From the NCBI RefSeq assembly GCF_965204935.1, contig NZ_CBDBFO010000002.1: DNA of 64,000 nt, one strand, 5' to 3'. Each line of letters starts with the position of its first letter. The first letter of the stretch is position 1. The notes beneath the pieces are model-generated. The model saw nothing but the letters and a program-made list of their open reading frames with translations, had not been told where the DNA came from and searched no databases. This document shows positions 17,390 through 24,279 of the stretch, in pieces. This DNA comes from Hoeflea_A sp965204935. Its GTDB lineage: Bacteria > Pseudomonadota > Alphaproteobacteria > Rhizobiales > Rhizobiaceae. The position numbers and the translations under genes are program-made.

Positions 17390-19093
17390 TCAATCCGGCG
17401 AGCGCAGCAATCTGGCGACGAAACTGTTGAACAGGGCTTCGCGCTGCTTGTAGACCTGCCTGTTGAAATGGGGATCATTTGCAAGCTGGTAGTCCAGCAT
17501 TTCGGACTGGACCGCCTCAAGCACCGTGTCACTTGTCTGCCGGCTTTTGATTCCACCCGTCGGCGCTGCACCGAACGCATAGTAGCGCCAGGCAACCGGC
17601 GGAATGCCCGGATCGTCCAGCCGGGCAATCATGGTGTCCCGGATGACTTCCGGATCATGGGACCTTGGACTGTATGGCTTGACCAGCGACAGTGGCCCGA
17701 TCCGGTCGACATAGACGATTGTACCGACCGGTTTGCGGGCGGGGCCGGGAAAGGCGCCGGTCGTTATCGCATCATTCGATATCTGAACACCGTAGCCGAC
17801 CGGGGCGTCGGTATCCGCCAGCCTCTCTGCGATACGCGGATCGCCGATGCTCAACGCCCGAAGATCGATGGGCAAAAGGCCGCCCGCATTGAAATCGGAG
17901 TCCAGCCATTCGGTCGTCATCGTATCGGCCCACAGAGGACTGCCCACCCGCGGTGCTCCATAGGTAATCAATTTGAGCTGCTGCCACGGCCAGTTGCGCA
18001 AACTGCCCGGCATCGCCGGGCCGGCGGCGGAAGGGCCGTATTTGTCTCCAAGAAAAAGTGCGCTCACGAAATGCTGTGCAATTCCGCCGCCAAGGCTGTG
18101 CCCGGTGACATAGATGTTTTTCGGCGCACGCCTTTTTTGAAGCGCTGCCGCCCTTTCAAGGCACTTGAACAGGCGCGGCAGCGTCTCCTCCGTGCTGTGG
18201 GCAATGCCGCGGTGGACCGTTCCGATTGTGGTGATCGCACTGACCCCGTCCTGCGGCGGAACGAGACGGTATCCTAGGTCCGATATCCAGTCGGGGTTGC
18301 CCGACGCATCCGTGGTACTGGCACCGCGCAGGATCGAGTTCAGGACGGATCCGCCGCGGCTTCCCCTGAACGCGATATGGATATCATAGCCATCGCTTCC
18401 CTCCGGGTAACGCACCAGAACATAGCCCATCAGGCTTTGCGATGCCGGCTGGTCCGGCTCACCCTTGTTACCCGTCCCGCCTTCAAAGGCGAGCACAATA
18501 TCGCGGGCTCCAGAAGCGCGGGCCGCACGGTTGGAAACCACGTGCCGCACGGCAACGTCGCCCGCAGGTCGGCCGGTCCTTCGGTAACACATGTGCACCG
18601 ATGCGATCCTGGATGTGATTTCGGTGGGCGTCCGGTATTCGACCCATTTTCCGCCGGTATTGTTCAATATGGCCTGCCAGGGATAAAGGCCGTCATACCG
18701 GTAGACGATCGGATCGTGGCGTGGATTGTCGGCAAAGCCGCTTAAGAGGCCCGGACCACGATATCCACCAAGAAAGGGCTGTTGGCGTATCTGCCGGCGT
18801 CCCGTGACCGCCGCCCACTGCCGGACCCTTTCCTTCAGCTCTTCAGCGGGCGCACCCGCTTCTTCCGCCTCCTCGTAATAGGGATCGAACGGCCAGACCA
18901 GCGTTTGGCCGTAAAGCTGGTAGGCCAGGATCGAAAGGTCGAGATGATAGACCAGGGGATCATAGGGGAATTGCGAATAGGCCGGCCGATCAGCAATGCT
19001 GGCGTCATGGTGTCCGCCCAGGTGCGTGGTACACGCCGAAAGAACGGTTAGTGCGGCCAGCAGTACGGTGGCGGATACACGAAATCTGCGCAT
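17390..19093 (-). CDS. Class 3 lipase-like lipoprotein
   Basis: The start at 19093 gives MRRFRVSATVLLAALTVLSAC, a classical lipoprotein signal with lipobox LSAC and lipidation at Cys21; an upstream in-frame ATG at 19120 would add nine residues. The 567-residue protein contains IHIAFRGSRG and the nucleophile elbow YVTGHSLGGGIAQ (Ser near residue 333), as in the Lipase_3 alpha/beta-hydrolase fold. It is predicted to be a membrane-anchored esterase or lipase facing the periplasm or outside. It stands alone, convergent to the glycerate kinase gene with 52 bp between, and divergent from the small-peptide region. Its substrate is not deducible. Confidence 0.8.
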   Translation of the reverse strand: MRRFRVSATVLLAALTVLSACTTHLGGHHDASIADRPAYSQFPYDPLVYHLDLSILAYQLYGQTLVWPFDPYYEEAEEAGAPAEELKERVRQWAAVTGRRQIRQQPFLGGYRGPGLLSGFADNPRHDPIVYRYDGLYPWQAILNNTGGKWVEYRTPTEITSRIASVHMCYRRTGRPAGDVAVRHVVSNRAARASGARDIVLAFEGGTGNKGEPDQPASQSLMGYVLVRYPEGSDGYDIHIAFRGSRGGSVLNSILRGASTTDASGNPDWISDLGYRLVPPQDGVSAITTIGTVHRGIAHSTEETLPRLFKCLERAAALQKRRAPKNIYVTGHSLGGGIAQHFVSALFLGDKYGPSAAGPAMPGSLRNWPWQQLKLITYGAPRVGSPLWADTMTTEWLDSDFNAGGLLPIDLRALSIGDPRIAERLADTDAPVGYGVQISNDAITTGAFPGPARKPVGTIVYVDRIGPLSLVKPYSPRSHDPEVIRDTMIARLDDPGIPPVAWRYYAFGAAPTGGIKSRQTSDTVLEAVQSEMLDYQLANDPHFNRQVYKQREALFNSFVARLLRSPD

Positions 19094-19120
19094 CGGGCCC
19101 CCAAAAAATCTGAGCATCAT

Positions 19121-19475
19121 CAGATCACATATGCCCTGTCGACCGGACCGCGGCCTGAAGAAGAGAACCGCAACTTCCGGGAGACTGAAAAATCAATATC
19201 TACAAACAAGTCCCAGAAGCTTTAGCAAATCAGCGTCGGAGCCGGCAATCCGGCGAGTGGCCATGATCCACAGACCGTGTTCCCGCTGTTGCTGAAACGG
19301 CAATCGACGCCGCGCAACAAACCCCACGTATTCTCAGGTGTTTTGTGTCCGGGATCCGAAAACATCTCGGCGGACATCCCCCGAATGGGGGATGCCCAAA
19401 CCTGTGTCCGTCGTGAAAATATTGAACGAGCCGGATCCGCAGCGGATCGGCGACTTGTTGTGAGGAGCAACTGAA
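19121..19475. other. Intergenic region between the lipase and the first secreted peptide
   Basis: No gene is supported in these 355 bp. The region separates two divergent transcripts and holds the palindrome at 19375-19394. A possible -10 element (TATTGA) lies at 19420-19425. The rest shows nothing recognisable. Confidence 0.5.
19375..19394. promoter_or_regulatory. Palindrome A: CATCCCCC-N4-GGGGGATG
   Basis: Perfect 8-bp arms flank GAAT. The site ends 81 bp before the ATG of the peptide gene at 19476. The same palindrome recurs at 20225-20244 and in shorter form at 23737-23752. In both longer sites CCGTCGT follows after the same 13-base gap (here 19408-19414), which suggests a fixed promoter architecture. 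The NarL/LuxR regulator at 23032 is the obvious candidate to bind it. Confidence 0.75.
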
Positions 19476-19730
19476 ATGAGAGCCCCTGCTTTTACAATGG
19501 CGTTTTTGCTCGCAACGGCAGTCTTTGTCACATCGGGTCAAGTCTCGGTCCTGGCTGCTCAGAAAAACATTGCAACGACAAATAACTCCGCTCAAAACCT
19601 CTCCACGTCATCAGACACGGGCACCTCCAGCAGCGGCATCAACACGGAGCAACTCAACAACAAGTACCCGGAGAATATCCCCAACAAGCAACGCAGGCCA
19701 AAGCAGCCGGATTGCATGAGCTGCGACTGA
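19476..19730 (+). CDS. Small secreted Ser/Thr/Asn-rich protein ending in a CMSCD tail
   Basis: This is an 84-residue protein of unknown family. The N-terminal 27 residues form a signal peptide (AFTMAFLLATAVFVTSG core, likely cleavage near VLA). The mature part is rich in Ser, Thr and Asn and has no charged helix; it ends KQPDCMSCD, with two cysteines in the last five positions. TGAGGAGCAACTGAA before the ATG is a good ribosome site. Palindrome A lies upstream, so it belongs to the same putative regulon as the genes at 20311 and 23828. I do not recognise the family. The Ser/Thr plus Cys content makes it a possible modified-peptide precursor, but that is speculative. Confidence 0.62.
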   Translation: MRAPAFTMAFLLATAVFVTSGQVSVLAAQKNIATTNNSAQNLSTSSDTGTSSSGINTEQLNNKYPENIPNKQRRPKQPDCMSCD

Positions 19731-19792
19731 ACCTGCTCCTCCCGGACGGCTGTGATTCAGTCAATTCTCCGGTTTATTTAGGAGACCGCGAT

Positions 19793-20137
19793 TTGCTCCG
19801 GAGATTCTCAAATCTCGTCTTGATCGCGACGGTCTTGCTGACGCTCGCCAACGACAGGGCGTCGGCGGAAAATGCCGTCTTGATCGAGATCCTGAAAATT
19901 TCCAATGAAGGATTTGAGCGCTCCGGCAACGCGATTGTCGGAAGAAAAAAGGTCCTGCTCAACAGTCACGAGATTGCGCATGTGTTTCAGCAAAACCAAC
20001 TTGACCTGCAATTTCTGAACAAGAGAGCCACCGAAGGACTGGTCCGCAAGATTACGGCCAAACTCAGGTCAAATCCGGGAAGAGCCGTTACAGCCTGTGA
20101 AGGCAAAACTTGCCTGACGGCCAGAGCGGCAAAGTAG
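19793..20137 (+). CDS. Small secreted protein with a CEGKTC motif, unknown function
   Basis: The preferred start is the TTG at 19793. AGGAG (19780-19784) lies 8 bases before it, and translation then begins with a proper signal peptide (MLRRFSNLVLIATVLLTLANDRASA, cleavage after ASA). The frame is open from an ATG at 19712, but that start would overlap the previous gene and bury the signal sequence. The mature protein of about 90 residues is helical and basic and ends VTACEGKTCLTARAAK. The C-terminal CE-K-(S/T)...C-x-(A/T)-x-A-K pattern resembles that of the protein at 20311, so the two may be distant paralogues. It follows the 19476 gene by 62 bp and probably shares its promoter. Confidence 0.55.
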   Translation: MLRRFSNLVLIATVLLTLANDRASAENAVLIEILKISNEGFERSGNAIVGRKKVLLNSHEIAHVFQQNQLDLQFLNKRATEGLVRKITAKLRSNPGRAVTACEGKTCLTARAAK

Positions 20138-20224
20138 AGCGGAAGCAGCAACGTAGTACCCGGAAAACCTGTCCTTTTCGGAACTTTCGAACTCAGCAAC
20201 AGAACCAGACGGCCTGATGCACGG

Positions 20225-20244
20225 CATCCCCCGATTGGGGGATG
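20225..20244. promoter_or_regulatory. Palindrome B: CATCCCCC-N4-GGGGGATG
   Basis: CATCCCCCGATTGGGGGATG is identical to palindrome A except for one spacer base; the arms extend to 9 bp if G20224 and C20245 are counted. CCGTCGT follows after 13 bases (20258-20264), exactly as at site A. A -10-like TATTCT is at 20267-20272. The next start codon is at 20311. Confidence 0.75.
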
Positions 20245-20310
20245 CAGAGGAGGGCAGCCGTCGTCGTATTCTGCAAACGGGAACAGCAAAACGGATAAAC
20301 GGCACACGCC

Positions 20311-20634
20311 ATGAACCTGATCAAACATCGTCTGTGTTGCTTTTTGAAGGTCATGTGTCTCGTCGGGCCGTTCGTGACATTTCAAACCGTTGCCGTGCAC
20401 CCGACATCGAGCGAAATTGTTTCCGTCAACGCATGCAGTCCGCGGGTTCCTGAGGGACACGGTAATGCCACGACCGAGAGCAAGGCCAAGCGCAATGCCC
20501 GGATCAACCTTGAGCGAAATCTGGAGCGCAGCTTTCCCGGTGACTCGAAACGGTATCTGCGAAGTGGGATTGAATACGATTGCGAAAAATCAGTACTATG
20601 GCTGTGTAAAGCGACAGCCAAGATATGCGGCTAA
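20311..20634 (+). CDS. Small secreted cysteine-containing protein, unknown function
   Basis: This is a 107-residue protein. A signal-like hydrophobic segment (CCFLKVMCLVGPFVTFQTVAV) occupies residues 9-29. The mature part has a basic, helical middle (SKAKRNARINLERNLERS) and a cysteine-bearing tail, EYDCEKSVLWLCKATAKICG. The tail resembles the end of the protein at 19793 (CE-K-(S/T) followed by C and A-K). Palindrome B is 67 bp upstream. The membrane protein gene begins 54 bp downstream. I do not recognise the family; possibilities are a signalling peptide, toxin or modified-peptide precursor, none of them proven. Confidence 0.6.
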   Translation: MNLIKHRLCCFLKVMCLVGPFVTFQTVAVHPTSSEIVSVNACSPRVPEGHGNATTESKAKRNARINLERNLERSFPGDSKRYLRSGIEYDCEKSVLWLCKATAKICG

Positions 20635-20688
20635 CGACCCGTTGAACCAGCTATTGACTGTGAACGATGCCTGGTTGGAGGAAGCTTT

Positions 20689-21195
20689 GTGAAGAGGCCC
20701 GTGCTCCGATTGAAAAAGCCGGAAGTGCAGCAACCATTTCAGTGGTCCGGCTTCTTCCTCTCCCTGTTTGGCGCCTCGACGGTCATGTTCCTGTTTGGCC
20801 TTTTGATGGACAACACACTTAGGGCCTTTGGCATTGGAATTTCCAGCTGGTTCGACTCGTTGTGGGAATCGTTTCTCGGCACCTTTTTCGGTTCCTTTAT
20901 CGCCCCGATTTTCTGGCGGATCGGGCTGATAACCTTCCCCCAGTATCTCCTGGGCGCTTTTGCCCTCGTCGTTCCGATTACAATTCTTTCCGTATTGTTT
21001 CTTTCTCAGTTTCGGGACGTCGGCATATCTGTTCCGGGGATCGACTCTGAACTTCATCCAAACCAGCATTTCGCCACCACGGCCTATATAAGACTGTTTC
21101 GTGCAATGCTTTTCGTGCCGGTCTACCTGGCCTTCTTCTACTGGATGTTTCATGTTTCGCTGGGCATGAAGCCGAGGCGGCCTGATGTTGAATAA
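20689..21195 (+). CDS. Integral membrane protein of unknown function, upstream of the sensor kinase
   Basis: This is a 168-residue protein with a GTG start preceded by a strong GGAGGAAG ribosome site. It has about four hydrophobic segments, for example FFLSLFGASTVMFLFGLLM, LLGAFALVVPITILSVLFL and MLFVPVYLAFFYWMFHVSL. It overlaps the sensor-kinase gene by 11 bp, so translation is coupled and the product is likely to act with the kinase, perhaps as an accessory sensor or membrane partner. No enzymatic motif is visible, and I do not recognise the family. Confidence 0.65.
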   Translation: MKRPVLRLKKPEVQQPFQWSGFFLSLFGASTVMFLFGLLMDNTLRAFGIGISSWFDSLWESFLGTFFGSFIAPIFWRIGLITFPQYLLGAFALVVPITILSVLFLSQFRDVGISVPGIDSELHPNQHFATTAYIRLFRAMLFVPVYLAFFYWMFHVSLGMKPRRPDVE

Positions 21196-23035
21196 GGGAG
21201 ATGCGGTCGCGCCCGTACCCTCCCTGGACGCCATTGCATTTCCGAACCGTATTTTTCTGATTTCTCAAGCCGAGAATCCCCGGGAGGTTCGCGACAGTCT
21301 TCTAAAATCCGCTGTTTCCAACGGATGGATCGGCATGCTGGTCAATATCAATGCTGCGATGTTTGCCGGCCTCATCTCGCTGACAGCAGACTTTGGCGCT
21401 TTGAACTCGATCGTGTTCCTTGTCGTCCATTTCTGCACAACATTTATCGGCACGATCATCATCCTGGTTTTGCAGATTCGACAGCAAAACAATGTATTCA
21501 CCCGCCCGGGCACATCCGAGTTTTTACTCGTCGTTGTCGATTTGCTGGCCATGCTTGGCTGGGGGCTCAGTATCCTGTTGTTCCTGTCGCCGGAATATTA
21601 TGACCGGTCGCTATTGATTATCGTGTTGTTGACCGCTGCCGGTATTGGCGCGGCCACGCTGAATTCACGCCTGCTGCCATCGCTTATTCTCGGGCGGATT
21701 GTCCTTTTCTTGCCCTGCGTCGTGTACTTCATCATTGATCAGCCGCCATTTTGGGGGCTGCTGATTTGTACGCTGTTTTTTGCAACCATCGTGTCCATCG
21801 GCATCGGTTATGCAGTGCATGTCCAGCATCTCAATGAAGCAAACTATGGTTTGAAACTTCGGGAAGTCAGCGTGTTGCTTGAGCAGCAATCATTCTCTCT
21901 CGAAAGGTCCCTGTTGTCGCGCAACAGGGTGCAGGAGCGGTTGCTCAGGGAAACCAAACTTCGGGAGCGGTTTCTCCACTCCGTCAATCATGATCTGAAC
22001 CAGCCGTTGAGCGCGTTGGCGCTCTACCTGAATGATTTGCGAAGCAGGACAAAGGGCGACGCACAGGCGACTGTCCAAGCTGCCCTGGATTGTTTGTCTT
22101 CTGCAAAAACCCTCATCCAGAGCATTTCCCAGTTGGCGTGGGTCGGGGAACATTTGCCCCCGCCCAGAACGACCTCCGTGCGGCTGCAGACCCTGTTGGA
22201 TCAGGTGACCGAGGACGCAAAACTGCTGGCGGCCGAGAAAAACGTCTTCATCAACTGCGTGCGGACCTCTGTCAGCGTTGAGGCTGATCCGGATTACCTG
22301 GAAAGGGTCCTGCGGAACCTGATCCACAACGCGATCCAGTATTCGACAAACGGCCGCATCCTGGTGGGCGTACGTCACAGGCCGAACGGGCTGGCCGAGA
22401 TCATTGTCGCCGATAACGGGCTGGGAATCTCGGTCGAGCATCAGGAAAAAATCTTCGAGGAATTCTATCAGATAGACATTCATGGAAGCAGGCTTGTGGG
22501 AAATATCGGACTTGGGCTTTCAATCGTCAAAGACCTTGTGAAAGCCATGAATGGCACGGTGATCCTTTCAAGCACCATTGATAAAGGAACCATTTTCGGT
22601 GTCCTGCTGCCGGTCTCCGGTGTTCCGGTCACGCACGTTCCAGACACCGGTTTCAAGGAAACAGGCACACTGGAGACGAAGCGGGTTCTTCTTGTCGACG
22701 ATCAGAGGGAGTATCTGGATAACGTTTCCAAAATGCTCGTTACCGCGGGTTTTGAATTGGAGACCGCCTCTTCGGCAGATGAGATTGACCGGATCCAAGG
22801 CGAAGATCTTGAAGCGTTTGACTATCTGGTGCTCGATTTCAATCTCGGAGACAAACTGACCGCCTTTGATATCCTCAAGGAAAGCCCGGTCAATCTGTTT
22901 CCGAACACTTTGATAATTTCCCAGTACGACAATCCGGAAGTCATTCTCAAAGTGAAATCCAAAGGCGGACGGTTTTTGAAAAAACCCTTTTCGGCAACGG
23001 ATCTTGAGAATGCACTGCGGGCGCTCGCCAGTTAG
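21185..23035 (+). CDS. Hybrid sensor histidine kinase with C-terminal receiver
   Basis: This 616-residue membrane kinase has about five to six hydrophobic segments between residues 35 and 215, with no obvious periplasmic domain. A coiled linker follows, then the phospho-acceptor box HSVNHDLNQPL with His269 as the likely phosphorylated residue. The ATPase domain carries N (NLIHNAIQYS), G1 (VADNGLGIS) and G2 (GNIGLGLSI) boxes. A receiver domain occupies about 500-616 (RVLLVDDQ, phospho-acceptor Asp551 in LVLDFNLGD, Lys in FLKKPF). It ends by overlapping the convergent regulator gene by 4 bp. It probably senses a membrane signal and controls the regulator and hence the peptide genes. Confidence 0.88.
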   Translation: MLNKGDAVAPVPSLDAIAFPNRIFLISQAENPREVRDSLLKSAVSNGWIGMLVNINAAMFAGLISLTADFGALNSIVFLVVHFCTTFIGTIIILVLQIRQQNNVFTRPGTSEFLLVVVDLLAMLGWGLSILLFLSPEYYDRSLLIIVLLTAAGIGAATLNSRLLPSLILGRIVLFLPCVVYFIIDQPPFWGLLICTLFFATIVSIGIGYAVHVQHLNEANYGLKLREVSVLLEQQSFSLERSLLSRNRVQERLLRETKLRERFLHSVNHDLNQPLSALALYLNDLRSRTKGDAQATVQAALDCLSSAKTLIQSISQLAWVGEHLPPPRTTSVRLQTLLDQVTEDAKLLAAEKNVFINCVRTSVSVEADPDYLERVLRNLIHNAIQYSTNGRILVGVRHRPNGLAEIIVADNGLGISVEHQEKIFEEFYQIDIHGSRLVGNIGLGLSIVKDLVKAMNGTVILSSTIDKGTIFGVLLPVSGVPVTHVPDTGFKETGTLETKRVLLVDDQREYLDNVSKMLVTAGFELETASSADEIDRIQGEDLEAFDYLVLDFNLGDKLTAFDILKESPVNLFPNTLIISQYDNPEVILKVKSKGGRFLKKPFSATDLENALRALAS

Positions 23036-23640
23036 GACAGGCCGTTGCTGCGGGCAAAATCGACGGCCTCAAGTTTGTTGGAAACCTCGAAGCGGAGGAA
23101 AATTTCCTTCAAGTGACTTTTGACCGTTTCCGGCGAAATCGACAAGGCACGGGCAATTTCCTTATTGGAAAGCCCTTTGGAAACCAGAACCAGAATTTCC
23201 AGTTGTCTTGGAGTCAGCCCGAATTTCTCAGCGAGATCGTCGCCCGAGACAATCTGCTGATCTGGAACACTGCCGCTTATAAGTGTGGTGACGGTCTCAA
23301 GCAGGATTTGCGGATCGGTGTCCTTGTTGAGGAAACACGTCGCACCTGAATCCAACGCCAGATTGCGGTCGGAAATATTGATTGACGCCGACACCACGAG
23401 GATGCGCCGTTCCGGATTTTCCTCAATCAGCCTGGAGATGAGATCAGGCACGTTACACCCGGGAATGTAAAAATCGATTATGAATAGTGCCGGCTCGGTA
23501 TCACTCTCACCAACAGCATCCAGAATATGGCCCACATCCTCAAATCTGTAGCAACGTGTCGGCATCGGCAGTGACTTCAGTAATAGCTCCAGCCCACCGG
23601 AAAACAGTTTGTGGTCGTCGAGAATAAAGATTTCTTTCAT
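23032..23640 (-). CDS. NarL/LuxR-type response regulator
   Basis: The start at ATG 23640 gives 202 residues; a TTG at 23661 in the same frame is less likely. The receiver domain has the acidic pair in FILDDHK and phospho-acceptor Asp56 in FIIDFYIPG, with Lys in FLNKD. The LuxR-type HTH spans about residues 140-195 (LTPRQLEILVLVSKGLSNKEIARALSIS...VKSHLKEI). It is convergent with the hybrid kinase (4-bp overlap) and divergent from the LanM-linked peptide gene, with palindrome C between them. LuxR-type regulators bind inverted repeats as dimers, so this is the prime candidate for the CCCCC-N4-GGGGG sites. Confidence 0.9.
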   Translation of the reverse strand: MKEIFILDDHKLFSGGLELLLKSLPMPTRCYRFEDVGHILDAVGESDTEPALFIIDFYIPGCNVPDLISRLIEENPERRILVVSASINISDRNLALDSGATCFLNKDTDPQILLETVTTLISGSVPDQQIVSGDDLAEKFGLTPRQLEILVLVSKGLSNKEIARALSISPETVKSHLKEIFLRFEVSNKLEAVDFARSNGLS

Positions 23641-23736
23641 TGTTCTCTGGATGTGCTTCAAGATTTCCGAACAGTGCTTACTGGATGTACTGATTCAAAG
23701 TACAAAACAATACATTTATTCTTACAGTCCGTTTTC

Positions 23737-23752
23737 TCCCCCGTTTGGGGGA
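23737..23752. promoter_or_regulatory. Palindrome C: TCCCCC-N4-GGGGGA
   Basis: Six-base arms TCCCCC/GGGGGA flank GTTT. The site lies in the divergent region, 97 bp from the regulator start and 76 bp before the ATG of the LanM-linked peptide, and could serve both. It is the core of palindromes A and B. The CCGTCGT element is not kept, but CCGCTGAAAA follows at a shorter distance. Confidence 0.65.
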
Positions 23753-23827
23753 TATCTTGATTGCCGCTGAAAAAGCAAACTCGATCAGGTGGGCAGATGT
23801 CTATCAACCCTAAGATCGGAGATTGTC

Positions 23828-24196
23828 ATGTCTAAATCAAAGTACGTCAAAGTCGCCCTGGCCGCTACCGTGGCATTGCCAACAATCGCACAGCCGGCAG
23901 TTGCGGCTTCAAAGAACAATACAGCCGGCTCACAGGGTGCAATCGTTGTCGCGCAGACGAAAACCAGCACGAAGACCCAGCAACGCAATGCCAAGGCCGA
24001 ACTGAATCAGGCACTGAAAAGAATGCCGCCTGCCGAAAAAGCCAAGTTGGGTCCGGCCCGTTACAACAAACTGCAAAATCTTACCGGCGCACAACTTGTA
24101 AGGGCAGGTTGTTTCACGCACGGGGTCGGATGCGGCGGAACACCCCAGTTTTCCCAGGGCGTCATCTGCTGCGCAATCATCAAGACCACGATCTGA
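23828..24196 (+). CDS. Candidate lanthipeptide precursor with a Sec-type signal peptide
   Basis: The ATG at 23828 (GGAG 7-10 bases upstream) gives 122 residues. Residues 1-27 form a clear Sec signal (KYVKVALAATVALPTIAQPAVA). Residues 28-92 are a Lys/Gln/Ala-rich, helical leader-like stretch. The tail 95-122 is CFTHGVGCGG, TPQFSQGVIC and CAIIKTTI, with Cys95, Cys102, Cys114 and Cys115 and five Ser/Thr, just what lanthionine formation needs. A small-residue pair Ala93-Gly94 precedes the first Cys, like double-glycine-type leader ends. The LanM gene begins 83 bp downstream. A Sec signal on a LanM substrate is unusual, so either export is by Sec or this peptide is not the real substrate. Confidence 0.65.
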   Translation: MSKSKYVKVALAATVALPTIAQPAVAASKNNTAGSQGAIVVAQTKTSTKTQQRNAKAELNQALKRMPPAEKAKLGPARYNKLQNLTGAQLVRAGCFTHGVGCGGTPQFSQGVICCAIIKTTI

Positions 24197-24205
24197 ACCA
24201 AGGGG

Positions 24206-24231
24206 TCGTGCTGCCATACGTGGTGGCACGA
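24206..24231 (+). promoter_or_regulatory. Stem-loop between the peptide gene and lanM
   Basis: TCGTGC-tg-CCA pairs with TGG-tg-GCACGA around a TACG loop, leaving a two-base internal mismatch. No U-run follows, so it is more likely an mRNA-processing or attenuating element that lets the small peptide be made in excess over LanM than a full terminator. Confidence 0.45.
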
Positions 24232-24279
24232 ACCGCTCAAATACCTGTCCGAAAACCTCGATCTGCTCGGTGACGCGCC

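Noticed and set aside
24206..24231. Hairpin after the lanthipeptide-like gene as a full terminator
   Set aside because: There is no U-run after the stem and lanM has no promoter that I can recognise, so read-through is expected.
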